Shown here piece after piece: positions 26,704-35,535 of a stretch of DNA of 64,000 bases. The translations under genes were made by a program, and so were the position numbers. The notes below the pieces were generated by a model, which was given only the letters and a program-made list of their open reading frames with translations, was not told the origin of the DNA and searched no databases. Position 1 is the stretch's first letter; each line of letters opens with the position of its first letter. Source of the DNA: Stackebrandtia nassauensis DSM 44728 (lineage in GTDB: Bacteria > Actinomycetota > Actinomycetes > Mycobacteriales > Micromonosporaceae); the NCBI RefSeq assembly GCF_000024545.1, contig NC_013947.1:2852001-2916000 (forward strand), read 5' to 3'.

Positions 26704-28677
26704 ATGTCACTGACCCGCGTACCCGGCCTGCTGTACGGCGGCGACTACAACCCCGAACAGTGGCCGCCGCACGTGTGGCGCGAGGACGCCCGGCTGATGG
26801 CCGAGGCCGGGGTGAACCTGGTGACGCTCGGCGTCTTCAGCTGGGCCCGCCTGGAACCGGCACCCGGCGAATACGACCTGGACTGGCTGGCCGAGATCAT
26901 CGACCTGCTGTGGGAACACGGCGTCGCGGTCGACCTGGCCACCGGCACCGCGTCACCGCCGCCGTGGTTCGTGCGCGACCATCCACGGTCGCTGCCGGTC
27001 ACCGCCGACGGCACCCGGCTCGAATTCGGTTCCCGGCAGCACTACTGTCCGTCCTCACCGGAGTTCCGGGCCGCCGCCACCGCGCTGACCACGAAGATGG
27101 CGCAGCGGTTCGCCGACCACCCCGCGCTCGCCCTGTGGCACGTGTCCAACGAGTACGGCGACGAACTGCAGGAGTGCTTCTGCGAGGTGTCGGCGGCCGA
27201 CTTCCGGCGCTGGCTACGCGACCGCTACCGCGACCTCGACGCCTTCAACCACGCCTGGGGCACCGACTTCTGGAGCCAGCGCTACACCTCCTTCGACCAG
27301 GTGGAACCACCCCGCGCGGCGCCGGGCCCCATCAACCCGACCCAGCAGCTGGACTGGCGCCGGTTCTGCTCCGACGCCATGCTGGCCTGCTACCGCTCCG
27401 AGAAGGAGGTGCTGGACCGGCTGTCACCGGGCGTGCCCGTCACCACGAACTTCATGAGCATGCTCAAGGCCCTGGACTACTGGGAATGGGCACGGCACGA
27501 GGACCTGGTCTCCGACGACGCCTACCCCGACCCCGCCGACCCCAAGGCCCACATCGGCGCGGCGCTCAACTACGACCTGATGCGCTCACTGCGCGGCGGC
27601 CAGCCGTGGCTGCTGCTGGAACAGGCACCCTCGGCGGTGAGCTGGCGCGAGGTCAACGTCCCCAAGACCCCGCAACAGTATCGACTGTGGAGCATACAGA
27701 CGGTGGCGCGCGGCGCAGACGGCGTCATGCACTTCCAATGGCGCGCATCCCAAGCCGGGGCCGAGAAGTTCCACTCGGCGATGCTGCCGCACGGCGGCAC
27801 CACCGCGCGCGGCTGGGAACGCACCGTCCGCATGGGAGCCGAACTGCGATCCCTGGCCCCGGTCGCGGGCCACCGCACCACCGCGCAGGTGGCGATGCTG
27901 CTGGACTGGGACTCGTGGTGGGCACTGGAGATCGACCAGCACCCCTCGGCGCTGGTGCTGCTCAAGGAACAGATCCGGGCCTGGTACGAACCACTGTGGG
28001 AAGCCAACATCACCGTCGACTTCGTACCGGTGACCGCCGACCTGTCGGCCTACCGCGCCGTGCTGGCCCCGAACCTGTACCTGACCGACGCGGCCACCGC
28101 GTCGAAGCTGCGCGCCTTCACCGACGGCGGCGGAACCCTGGTGGTCGGGTTCTTCAGCGGCATCGTCGATCGCGACGACCACATCGTCCCCGGTGGACAC
28201 CCCGGCGCGCTGCGGGACCTGCTGGGCCTGACCGTCGACGAGTTCTGGCCGCTCCCGGCCGGTGAACGCGTCGCACTCGACCAGCCCGGAGCCTACGGAA
28301 CCGTATGGCGCGACTGGATCGTCCCCTCCGGCGCGGACGTCGAGATCCGTTACGCGGACGGGGAACTGGCCGGACGTCCGGCCGTTACTCGGCACGGAAA
28401 CACCTGGTACCTGTCCACTCTGCCCGACCCGGCGACCCTGTCCGGCATCCTGCGCCGCGCGCTGACGGCGGCGTCGGTGACCCCGGTCGGCCAAGCCACC
28501 CCCGGCGTCGAACTGTGCCGCCGGGGGCCGTACCTGTTCGCCCTCAACCACACCGACGCGACCGCCACCGTGACCTCGGTCGGCGACCGCGTGGACCTGC
28601 TGTCCGGCAAGAAGTATTCCGACCATGTCGACCTCGGCCCCCTCGAGGTCGTCTGCCTGTCCCCGGAGGACTCATGA
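26704..28677 (+). CDS. Beta-galactosidase, glycoside hydrolase family 42
   Basis: 657 residues, typical GH42 length, no signal peptide, so cytoplasmic. The N-terminal TIM barrel begins YGGDYNPEQWP and contains the acid/base Glu150 in HVSNEYG and the nucleophile Glu306 in LLLEQAPS. Cys115, Cys158 and Cys160 match the zinc cluster seen in many GH42 enzymes. A trimerisation domain (about 390-590, AMLLDWDSWWALE) and a small C-terminal beta domain follow. It releases terminal beta-galactose from imported oligosaccharides. It is coupled to the ABC importer (4-base gap) and to the GH63 gene (ATGA overlap), so all five genes act on one substrate class. Confidence 0.95.
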   Translation: MSLTRVPGLLYGGDYNPEQWPPHVWREDARLMAEAGVNLVTLGVFSWARLEPAPGEYDLDWLAEIIDLLWEHGVAVDLATGTASPPPWFVRDHPRSLPVTADGTRLEFGSRQHYCPSSPEFRAAATALTTKMAQRFADHPALALWHVSNEYGDELQECFCEVSAADFRRWLRDRYRDLDAFNHAWGTDFWSQRYTSFDQVEPPRAAPGPINPTQQLDWRRFCSDAMLACYRSEKEVLDRLSPGVPVTTNFMSMLKALDYWEWARHEDLVSDDAYPDPADPKAHIGAALNYDLMRSLRGGQPWLLLEQAPSAVSWREVNVPKTPQQYRLWSIQTVARGADGVMHFQWRASQAGAEKFHSAMLPHGGTTARGWERTVRMGAELRSLAPVAGHRTTAQVAMLLDWDSWWALEIDQHPSALVLLKEQIRAWYEPLWEANITVDFVPVTADLSAYRAVLAPNLYLTDAATASKLRAFTDGGGTLVVGFFSGIVDRDDHIVPGGHPGALRDLLGLTVDEFWPLPAGERVALDQPGAYGTVWRDWIVPSGADVEIRYADGELAGRPAVTRHGNTWYLSTLPDPATLSGILRRALTAASVTPVGQATPGVELCRRGPYLFALNHTDATATVTSVGDRVDLLSGKKYSDHVDLGPLEVVCLSPEDS

Positions 28678-30800
28678 AACGACGCCACCTGCCCGCCCTG
28701 GCCGCGGCGGCCCTGATCGGCCCGGCGCTGGCGGTCCCCGCCACCGCCCGGCCGTCCCGCCCCGGCCCCGACGACTTCGCCAACGTGCTCGACCTGCACG
28801 GTGTCCCCACAGCCGCCAAACCCCCGGACGACAACAACCCGATCAGCGTGTTCGCCGACCGGGGCGCCTGGCACGCCTACGCCCTGCCAACGGCGTCCGA
28901 CACCGACGAACTCGGCGGCTTCACCGGCCCGCTGTACATCGCGCAGGAGTACCCGTGGTGGCTGTCGCGGGCGTTCACGAGACTGCGCGTCACCGACGCC
29001 GCCACCGGCGAGGCGCTGAACCTCGGCGACGACGCCAAGCCCACAGTGGATGCCTACCCCGGCAGGCTGGTGCAGTCCTTCGATGTGGACGGCGTGCGGA
29101 TCAGCCTGGAACTGCGGTACGCCTCGAACCGGACCGCGTTCGTCCGCGCCATGCTCACCAACCGGGGCGGCAAGACCCGCGACCTGACCGTGTCGTGGAC
29201 CGGAACCCTGCTGCGGCACGACGAGGAACCCATCAAGAGCGCCCCGAGCCTGCACCGCACCGACACCGGCGTCGCGGTCGGTTTCGCGGAGGTCCGCGAG
29301 ATCTGGGACTACTTCTCCAGCACGGAAACCCGGTTCGAGGTGCGGCACGCTGACCCGGTGAACACCACGGTGGACGGCGACGCCTACGTCACCACACTGG
29401 ACGAGACGGTGCGGCTGCGTCCCGGTTCCCGGCGGTCGCTGACCTGGACCGAGACCTACACCTTCACCAGTGCCGAACGCGACACGGAGTCCGCGACGGT
29501 CGCCAAGGTCCTCGACCACCCCGGCCGCTACGCCGAACGCGCCGACAACCGTTGGCGCGACTACATCTCCCGGGCCCTCGACGAGGTGACCGCCGATCGT
29601 CGGCCGCTGGCGGTCAAGTCGGTGCAGACCCTGGTCACGAACTGGCGCAGCCCGGCCGGTCGCCTGAAGTCCGACGGCATCACCCCGTCGATCTCCTACA
29701 TCTGGTTCACCGGCGGCCTGTGGTCCTGGGACAGCTGGAAACACGCCGTCGGTGTCGCCCGCTTCGACCCGAAGCTGGCCCGCTCCGTCGTGGAGTCCAT
29801 GTTCGACCATCAGCGCGCCGACGGCATGATCCCCGACTGCGTGTTCTACAACAACATCGCCGACGGCGGCGGCAACTGGAACGAACGCAACACCAAACCG
29901 CCGCTGGCCGCCTGGGCGGTGTGGCAGGTGTACCAGCACGACCGCGACCGGGACTTCCTGCGCCGCATGTATCCCAAGCTCGTGGCCTACCACGAGTGGT
30001 GGTACGCCGCCCGCGACCACGACGGCAACGGGATCGCCGAGTACGGCGCGACCGTCGACCCCGGCAACGACACCGACGAGGCGGTCATCGAGGCGGCGGC
30101 CTGGGAGAGCGGCATGGACAACGCGCCCCGCTTCGACGTCGACAAGGGAGTGTCGGTGCTGCGCAACGAGGACGACGGCGAGCTCGTCGGCTACTCGATC
30201 AACCAGGAGTCGGTCGACCTCAATGCCTACCTGTACCAGGAGAAGCGGATCCTGGCCGACATCGCCGAGGCCCTGCACCGCCCCGGCGACGCCGACACCC
30301 TCAACCGCGACGCCAAACGCATCCGCGGCTACGTTCGCGAGCACATGTATACCGACGGCTTTTTCTACGACGCCGACATCGACACCAAGACACCGGTCCA
30401 CAGGGGCAAGGGCATCGAGGGCGCCATCCCCCTGTGGACCGGTGTGGCCTCGAAGACCCAGGCGGCGTCGGTGCGCGACGCGCTCATGGACCCGGACATG
30501 TTCCGCACCAAGGTCCCGCTGCCCACCGCCTCCCGCGACAACCCGGACTTCAGTCCCACGGAGTACTGGCGCGGCCCGGTCTGGCTCGACCAGGCGTACT
30601 TCGCGATCGGCGGTCTGCACCGCTACGGCTTCCACGCGCAGGCCCGGCAGCTCACCGACGAGCTGATCACCAACGCCGACGGCATGGTCTCCGACCAGCC
30701 GATCCACGAGAACTACAACCCGCTGACGGGCGAACGTCTCAACGCCCCCAACTTCAGCTGGTCGGCGGCGGCGATACTGCTGCTGGTCAGAGGCGAGTAG
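28674..30800 (+). CDS. Secreted GH63 alpha-glucosidase (YgjK-like)
   Basis: 708 residues. A Sec or Tat-like signal at 1-26 (KRRH, hydrophobic core, AxA) predicts export. An N-terminal beta-sandwich (about 30-290) is followed by an (alpha/alpha)6 barrel with the GH63 features: WFTGGLWSWDSWKHA, the proposed acid Asp482 in MDNAPRFD, and the proposed base Glu679 in ENYNPLTGE. The E. coli homolog YgjK prefers Glc-alpha-(1,3 or 1,2)-linked galactose or glucose. Lying with a beta-galactosidase, a glucosyl-galactoside is a reasonable substrate. The start overlaps the GH42 stop by ATGA. A perfect 38-bp palindrome follows the gene. Confidence 0.88.
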   Translation: MKRRHLPALAAAALIGPALAVPATARPSRPGPDDFANVLDLHGVPTAAKPPDDNNPISVFADRGAWHAYALPTASDTDELGGFTGPLYIAQEYPWWLSRAFTRLRVTDAATGEALNLGDDAKPTVDAYPGRLVQSFDVDGVRISLELRYASNRTAFVRAMLTNRGGKTRDLTVSWTGTLLRHDEEPIKSAPSLHRTDTGVAVGFAEVREIWDYFSSTETRFEVRHADPVNTTVDGDAYVTTLDETVRLRPGSRRSLTWTETYTFTSAERDTESATVAKVLDHPGRYAERADNRWRDYISRALDEVTADRRPLAVKSVQTLVTNWRSPAGRLKSDGITPSISYIWFTGGLWSWDSWKHAVGVARFDPKLARSVVESMFDHQRADGMIPDCVFYNNIADGGGNWNERNTKPPLAAWAVWQVYQHDRDRDFLRRMYPKLVAYHEWWYAARDHDGNGIAEYGATVDPGNDTDEAVIEAAAWESGMDNAPRFDVDKGVSVLRNEDDGELVGYSINQESVDLNAYLYQEKRILADIAEALHRPGDADTLNRDAKRIRGYVREHMYTDGFFYDADIDTKTPVHRGKGIEGAIPLWTGVASKTQAASVRDALMDPDMFRTKVPLPTASRDNPDFSPTEYWRGPVWLDQAYFAIGGLHRYGFHAQARQLTDELITNADGMVSDQPIHENYNPLTGERLNAPNFSWSAAAILLLVRGE

Positions 30801-30812
30801 CGGCGCCCCATG

Positions 30813-30850
30813 CGGCGGTGCGGGAAGCGATCGCTTCCCGCACCGCCGCT
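30813..30850. terminator. 38-bp perfect palindrome, bidirectional terminator
   Basis: The 19 bases at 30813-30831 are the exact reverse complement of 30832-30850, with no loop bases beyond the central GCGATCGC. It sits between the convergent GH63 and ferredoxin reductase genes, 12 bases after one stop and 9 before the other. Confidence 0.85.
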
Positions 30851-30858
30851 CGGCCTGT

Positions 30859-32016
30859 CTAGGGCTTGTCGCCGACGCAGGCGCGTTCCAACCGCACCTG
30901 CTTGGGCATGTTCCAGCCGAGCACACCGGTGATCACGCCGTCGGTGAGGTATCGCGCGACGAACTTGTCCTCGGCGAGGTCACCGTGGACGATCGCCACC
31001 TCGCTGTCGGTCGGGAAATGGCCGTACGCCTGGATCTTGACGTCGAACTGGTCGGTCCAGAAATAGGGGATCGGGTCGAACGCCTTTTCCTGTCCCAGCA
31101 GGTTGCGGGCCGCGGCCATGCCCTGCTCGGTCGCGTTCATCCGGTGCTCGACCCGCATCGACAGACCGAACCGGGGATTGAACCACCGCGCCACATCCCC
31201 GGCCGCGTAGACGTCCGGCGAGGCCTGGCACATGGAATCGCACACCACCCCGTCGTCCACATGCAACCCGGAATCGGCCAGCCAGCCGGTGTTGGGTGTC
31301 GACCCGACCGCGATCAACACCACGTCGGCGTCCAGCACCGAACCGTCGTCGAGTTCGACACCGGTGACCGCGTCATCGCCGCGCAGCCCGGTGACGGCGG
31401 TGTTGAGCCGCAGCCCGACCCCGTGCGCGCGGTGCATCTGGGCGACGCGCTGCCCGATCCGTTCCCCGAACTGCCGCAACATCGGCACGGGCAACGGATC
31501 GACGACGGTGACGTCGGCGCCCCGCGTCCGCGCGGACGCGGCCACCTCGGCACCGAGGAACCCCGCGCCGATCACCACCAGCCGGGTGGACTCGGTGATC
31601 GCGTCGCGCAACCGCAGCGCGTCGTCCAGGGTGCGCATGACGTGCACGCCCGCCATCCCGACGCCGATGGGCAGCCGTCGGGGCGCGACCCCGGTGGCGA
31701 TGATCAGGCCGTCGTATCCGAGCGTCTCACCGTCGCGCAGCTTGACGGTCCGCGCGCCGGTGTCGAGCCCGGTCGCGGTCGTACCCAGTCGCAGGGTGAT
31801 CTCGGACCGCCGCAGTGCCGCCTCGTCGCGCAACGTGATCTTCTCCGGCTGCCAGGTTCCAGCGAGGATCTGTTTGGACAGTGGTGGCCGATCGTATGGG
31901 GGACAGGTCTCGTCACCCACCACGATGATCGGTCCATCGTGTCCTTCGCGGCGCAGGGTGTCGGCGGCGGTGAGTCCCGCCGCCGAGGCGCCCACGACGA
32001 CGATGCGTCGTCCCAT
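30859..32016 (-). CDS. Ferredoxin reductase (FAD, NAD(P)H) of a P450 system
   Basis: 385 residues. FAD motif RRIVVVGASAAGLTAADTLR at the start, CPPYDRPPLSK, ATGVAPRRLP, the NAD motif VVIGAGFLGAEVAASARTRG and the second FAD contact VYAAGDVARWFNPRFG are those of rubredoxin/putidaredoxin-reductase-like enzymes. It passes electrons from NAD(P)H to the adjacent ferredoxin. Two ATGs are in frame: 32019 overlaps the ferredoxin stop, and 32016 has better spacing to the GGAGGA site, so 32016 is given. Last gene of a P450-ferredoxin-reductase operon. Confidence 0.93.
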   Translation of the reverse strand: MGRRIVVVGASAAGLTAADTLRREGHDGPIIVVGDETCPPYDRPPLSKQILAGTWQPEKITLRDEAALRRSEITLRLGTTATGLDTGARTVKLRDGETLGYDGLIIATGVAPRRLPIGVGMAGVHVMRTLDDALRLRDAITESTRLVVIGAGFLGAEVAASARTRGADVTVVDPLPVPMLRQFGERIGQRVAQMHRAHGVGLRLNTAVTGLRGDDAVTGVELDDGSVLDADVVLIAVGSTPNTGWLADSGLHVDDGVVCDSMCQASPDVYAAGDVARWFNPRFGLSMRVEHRMNATEQGMAAARNLLGQEKAFDPIPYFWTDQFDVKIQAYGHFPTDSEVAIVHGDLAEDKFVARYLTDGVITGVLGWNMPKQVRLERACVGDKP

Positions 32017-32210
32017 CATTCCTCCACCTGAATGGCGTGAGTCGGGCACAGCAGCGCTGCTTCGCGCACCGCGTCGTGTGTTTCGCCCGGGGGCTCCGGT
32101 TGGAGCAGTTCGACGATACCGTCCGTCTCGCGCTGGTCGAAGACGGCGGCGGCGACGAGTACACATTGTCCGGCACCGACGCACTTGTCGGTGTCTGCCT
32201 TGACGTGCAT
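32016..32210 (-). CDS. [3Fe-4S] ferredoxin
   Basis: 64 residues, the usual size of actinomycete P450 ferredoxins. Cys10 and Cys16 (CVGAGQC) and Cys55 (CPTHAI) leave only three cluster ligands, with Ala13 in place of the second cysteine, which marks a [3Fe-4S] cluster. It shuttles electrons from the reductase downstream to the P450 upstream; gaps of 4 bases on one side and a stop/start overlap on the other show one operon. Confidence 0.95.
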   Translation of the reverse strand: MHVKADTDKCVGAGQCVLVAAAVFDQRETDGIVELLQPEPPGETHDAVREAALLCPTHAIQVEE

Positions 32211-32214
32211 GGGT

Positions 32215-33417
32215 TCAGGCCTCCCAGGTGACCGGGAGTCCGTGCACGCCGTAGATGAGCATGTCGGTGCGCAGCGCCACCTCCTCGGGTTCCACCGCCA
32301 GCCGCAGTGTCGGGAACCGCTGGAACAGTGCCGGGAACGCCACCTCCATCTCCACCCGCGCCAGCTGCTGGCCCAGGCACTGGTGGATGCCGTGCCCGAA
32401 GGCGACGTGGCCGGCGGTGGGACGCAACAGGTCGAGGGTGTCGGGGTCGGCGAAGTGTTCCGGGTCGCGGTTGGCCGTCGGCACCGAGACCGTCACCGAC
32501 TCACCCGCGCGGATCAGCTGTCCGTCCATTTCGGTGTCCTCGAGGGCGGTCCGCACCGTGAACGGGATGATGCTGAGGTAGCGCAGCAGTTCCTCGACGG
32601 CGTGCCCGGTGATTCCCGGATCGGCCTTCAGGGCGGCGAGCTGGATGGGGTGGCTCAGCAGTGCGAAAGTGCCCAGGGCGATCATGTTGGCGGTGGTGTC
32701 GAGTCCGGCTCCCAGCAGCGAGAAGCCGATGTTGACCAGTTCGACGTCGGTGAGGTCGCTTTCGGTCAGTCCACTGAGCAGGTCGTCGGTGGGGTGTTCG
32801 CGTTTGGCCTGCACCAGTTCGGCGACGTAGCCGTGCACCACGGCGTAGGTGGCGGCGAGCTCCTCCGGCGGCACGTTCAGTCGGAACAGGCTCAGTGCCT
32901 GTTGCTGGAAGCGTTCCCGCTCGGCGTAGGGGACGCCCAGCAGCTCACACATGACCTGCGCCGGAAGCGGTTGCGCCAGCGCCGTCACCAGGTCCGCCGG
33001 TGGGCCCTGTCGTTCCATGGCGTCCAGGTGCGTGGTGGTGACCTCGCGGACGTGCTCGGTGAGGGTGCGCATCCGCCGCACCGTGAACTGTCCGGTGAGG
33101 AGCTTGCGGTAGCCGGTGTGGTCGGGCGGGTCCATCGAGCCGAAGAAACCCGGCTGTGCCGGTTGCGGATTGTCGCCGCCCGGGACGCCGGAGATCGGCA
33201 GGTGCCGCAGCTCGGGACGGATGCTGAACCGCGGGTCCGATAGGACCTGCCGGACCAGGGCGTGGCTGGTCACCACCCAGCCCTCGTGTCCGTCGGGGTA
33301 GGTCATCCGGCTCAGCGGTGCCCGCTCGCGCAGTTCGGTGAGCCCTTCGGGTGGGTCGAAGGGGCGGCCCGCCGCCCGTGCGGTCGGCAGCGCGGAAACG
33401 GGACTCGGTGCGGTCAT
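32215..33417 (-). CDS. Cytochrome P450 with dedicated redox partners (CYP105-like)
   Basis: 400 residues. PPDHTGYRKLLTGQFTVRRM (C-helix), I-helix AGLDT at 237-241, ExxR with Glu276 and Arg279, and haem loop FGHGIHQCLGQQLAR with Cys347. The pattern is close to CYP105-type monooxygenases of actinomycetes that hydroxylate xenobiotics or macrolides. First gene of the operon that includes ferredoxin and reductase, so the system is self-sufficient. The divergent regulator gene at 33589 is the likely controller. Its substrate is not evident. Confidence 0.95.
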   Translation of the reverse strand: MTAPSPVSALPTARAAGRPFDPPEGLTELRERAPLSRMTYPDGHEGWVVTSHALVRQVLSDPRFSIRPELRHLPISGVPGGDNPQPAQPGFFGSMDPPDHTGYRKLLTGQFTVRRMRTLTEHVREVTTTHLDAMERQGPPADLVTALAQPLPAQVMCELLGVPYAERERFQQQALSLFRLNVPPEELAATYAVVHGYVAELVQAKREHPTDDLLSGLTESDLTDVELVNIGFSLLGAGLDTTANMIALGTFALLSHPIQLAALKADPGITGHAVEELLRYLSIIPFTVRTALEDTEMDGQLIRAGESVTVSVPTANRDPEHFADPDTLDLLRPTAGHVAFGHGIHQCLGQQLARVEMEVAFPALFQRFPTLRLAVEPEEVALRTDMLIYGVHGLPVTWEA

Positions 33418-33476
33418 GACGTTGTCCTTCCAGGTGGGAGAGCGGCTCTCCGTGTTGACCTCGACCCGGAAAAGGC

Positions 33477-33558
33477 TACGATTGCGTTTACGATTTCGTC
33501 AATGAACTGGAATTCTGATCAAGAGTAATAGCAGCTAGATTGCTTGAATCGTTACGAT
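33477..33558. promoter_or_regulatory. AT-rich divergent control region with three TACGAT words
   Basis: TACGAT occurs at 33477-33482, 33489-33494 and 33553-33558. The third is part of the 11-bp palindrome ATCGT-T-ACGAT (33548-33558). The region between the P450 and regulator genes is far more AT-rich than its surroundings. Likely binding sites for the divergent regulator. Confidence 0.45.
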
Positions 33559-33588
33559 AGCCCTGAAACAAAACGCAACGGAGGACGC

Positions 33589-34287
33589 ATGGCTTCGGGC
33601 CATCTGACCCACGAGGAACGTCGGCGCATCGCCCACGGCCTCGCCGAGGGGCTCGGCTACGCCGAGATCGCCCGGCACCTGGACCGCCCCACATCCACCG
33701 TCAGCCGCGAGGTCGCCCGCAACGGCGGCGCCCGCGACTACCGCCCCAACCGGGCCCACCAGGCCGCCCGGCAACGCGCCCGGCGCCGGGGGCCGCGACC
33801 GGCCCCCACGGCCCCGGCCGATGCCGCCGGACGCGACTCCCGGGCGGTGCTCGACTTCGAGGAACGCTTCGCCGAGATGATGATCCACACCGGACTGCAA
33901 CCGATGCCCTCCCGGGTGCTGGCCCGGCTGTTTACCAGTGACACCGGCAGCCTCACCGCCGCCGAACTCGTCACCAGGCTGCGGGTCAGCCCCGCCTCGG
34001 TGTCCAAGGCCGTCGGCTATCTGGAGCAGCTCCACATGATCACCCGGGAACGCGACAACCGGCGCGAGCGCTACCTTATCAACGACGACGTCTGGTACGA
34101 GTCGTGGAAGTCCAGCATGCGTTCCATCGGCATCTGGGCCGACACCGCCCGGCAGGGCGCCGAAATCCTCGGCGCCACGACACCCGCCGGTGCCCGGTTG
34201 ACCCTGGCCAGCCAGTTCTACGACTTCCTGCGCCACGACATGGAGGAGGCCGCCGAACTCTGGCGCCGCATCACCACGGCCCGATGA
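33589..34287 (+). CDS. Regulator with IS30-type helix-turn-helix and GbsR/MarR-like domain
   Basis: 232 residues from ATG 33589, which has a GGAGG site 5 bases upstream (an ATG at 33544 lacks one). Residues 1-45 are a helix-turn-helix of the kind found at the N-terminus of IS30 transposases ([43 protein letters not shown]). A basic Arg/Pro linker follows, then a GbsR/MarR-like winged helix ([42 protein letters not shown]). No transposase catalytic residues exist, so this is a regulator with two DNA-binding modules. It is divergent from the P450 operon and probably controls it. Confidence 0.8.
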   Translation: MASGHLTHEERRRIAHGLAEGLGYAEIARHLDRPTSTVSREVARNGGARDYRPNRAHQAARQRARRRGPRPAPTAPADAAGRDSRAVLDFEERFAEMMIHTGLQPMPSRVLARLFTSDTGSLTAAELVTRLRVSPASVSKAVGYLEQLHMITRERDNRRERYLINDDVWYESWKSSMRSIGIWADTARQGAEILGATTPAGARLTLASQFYDFLRHDMEEAAELWRRITTAR

Positions 34288-34333
34288 CCGAAACCCGCGC
34301 GCCGACGCGGCGGCTGCCGTTACTGTTCGGCGC

Positions 34334-34969
34334 ATGACCAGGGGGAGGCCGCTGTCGGCGGTTCACCGGCTCGCCGCCGCGCTGATCGCCGGAGCCGTCG
34401 CCGGTGGGGTCGTCGGGGTGTGGGCCGCCGCGCCGTTCGGTGTCCTGTCGGGAATCGCGGCGGCCGGCGCGGTCTTCGTCGTGACCGGCTGGACCGTGCT
34501 GTGGCCGATGGACGCCGACGCCACCCGCCGCAACGCCGGGCGCGAGGACCTGCGGCCGGTCGCCGAGGAGATCGTGCTCGTCGTGGCCTCGCTGTGCGGT
34601 CTGGTCGGCATCGTCCTGCTGCTGGTGTTCGGCGACGGCGGCGGTGGTCGCGCCGCCCCCGCGATGTCGCTGGGCGGGGTGTTCCTGGCCTGGGCCGCGC
34701 TGCACCTGATGTACGCCACCCGCTACGCGAACCTGTACTACACCGCCCCGGCGGGCGGCATCGACTTCAATATGGACGACGCCCCTGCCTACCGCGACTT
34801 CCTGTACTTCAGCTACAACCTCGGCATGACCTACCAGGTGTCCGACACCGACGTGTCGAGCTCCGCGATCCGCGCGATGACACTGCGCCACGCGCTGCTG
34901 TCCTATGTGTTCGGCACCGTCGTGCTGGCCACCACGATCAACCTGGTCGCGGGGATGTTCACCGGCTGA
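34334..34969 (+). CDS. DUF1345 family integral membrane protein
   Basis: 211 residues with five or six hydrophobic segments (about 15-50, 75-95, 105-125, 185-207). The motifs [17 protein letters not shown] and [20 protein letters not shown] are the hallmark of DUF1345 proteins, whose function is unknown. It is convergent with the GreA-like gene (4-base gap). Its start lies 46 bases after the regulator gene, so read-through from that gene is possible. Confidence 0.88.
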   Translation: MTRGRPLSAVHRLAAALIAGAVAGGVVGVWAAAPFGVLSGIAAAGAVFVVTGWTVLWPMDADATRRNAGREDLRPVAEEIVLVVASLCGLVGIVLLLVFGDGGGGRAAPAMSLGGVFLAWAALHLMYATRYANLYYTAPAGGIDFNMDDAPAYRDFLYFSYNLGMTYQVSDTDVSSSAIRAMTLRHALLSYVFGTVVLATTINLVAGMFTG

Positions 34970-34973
34970 CGGT

Positions 34974-35432
34974 TCAGCCCAGCGATTCCACGACGGCGGT
35001 CGCGTGCCCGGAGGGGGTGTTGTAGCTGACCGTGTCCCCGGCGCGATGTCCCAGCAGGGCCCGCCCCAGCGGACTGCCCGCCGTGACGAGCAGCTGGTCA
35101 TCGACGTCGGCGATCTCACCGATGTGGAGGGTCTCGGTGGTGTCGTCCGAGAACCGGATCGTGACGGTGCTGCCGACGTCGACGAGGTCGGTGCGGCCCT
35201 GGGTTGCGGTGGCCGACGCGTCCAGCCGCGCCGTGAGCTTCTCGACCCTCGCGTCCAGGAGCTGGAGGTCGGTGACCCGCTGCAACTCCTGCGCCTGGTC
35301 GGCGCTGTCGCCGGTCGTGTCGGTGTCGGTCAGTGTCGCCGCGACCCGGTCGCGTTCGGCGCGCACCTCCGCCAGGTCCTGTTCGAGAGTGTGTCGCGCG
35401 TTGGCGCCGATCGGCGCGGATTTCCCGGCCAT
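34974..35432 (-). CDS. GreA/GreB-family transcription factor
   Basis: 152 residues. The N-terminal 75 residues form a coiled coil with an acidic tip (DTDTTGDSAD), and the C-terminal half is the GreA/GreB FKBP-like domain (VDVGSTVTIRFSDDTTETLHIGEI, then SPLGRALLGHRAGDTVSYNTPSG). Gre factors enter the RNA polymerase secondary channel and stimulate cleavage of stalled transcripts. The coil is more divergent than in the housekeeping GreA, so this may be a paralog with a modified or inhibitory action, as in some actinobacterial Gre homologs. Confidence 0.85.
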   Translation of the reverse strand: MAGKSAPIGANARHTLEQDLAEVRAERDRVAATLTDTDTTGDSADQAQELQRVTDLQLLDARVEKLTARLDASATATQGRTDLVDVGSTVTIRFSDDTTETLHIGEIADVDDQLLVTAGSPLGRALLGHRAGDTVSYNTPSGHATAVVESLG

Positions 35433-35535
35433 GGTGTGCTCCCTGTGAAGCGGTGGTGCCGTCGCGTCTTCGACGCCCGGCCTTTTCGCAGCGTAGCAGT
35501 CGGCCGTGACTCCGGCGGTGACTTCAGCGACGGGA

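Noticed and set aside
28350-30926. An 858-codon open frame on the minus strand
   Set aside because: Antisense to the GH42 end and the whole GH63 gene, both of which have catalytic motifs and signals; the frame itself has none.
33589-33720. IS30-like sequence suggesting an insertion element
   Set aside because: Only the helix-turn-helix is present; there is no DDE catalytic domain, no inverted terminal repeats and no target duplication. It is a regulator.
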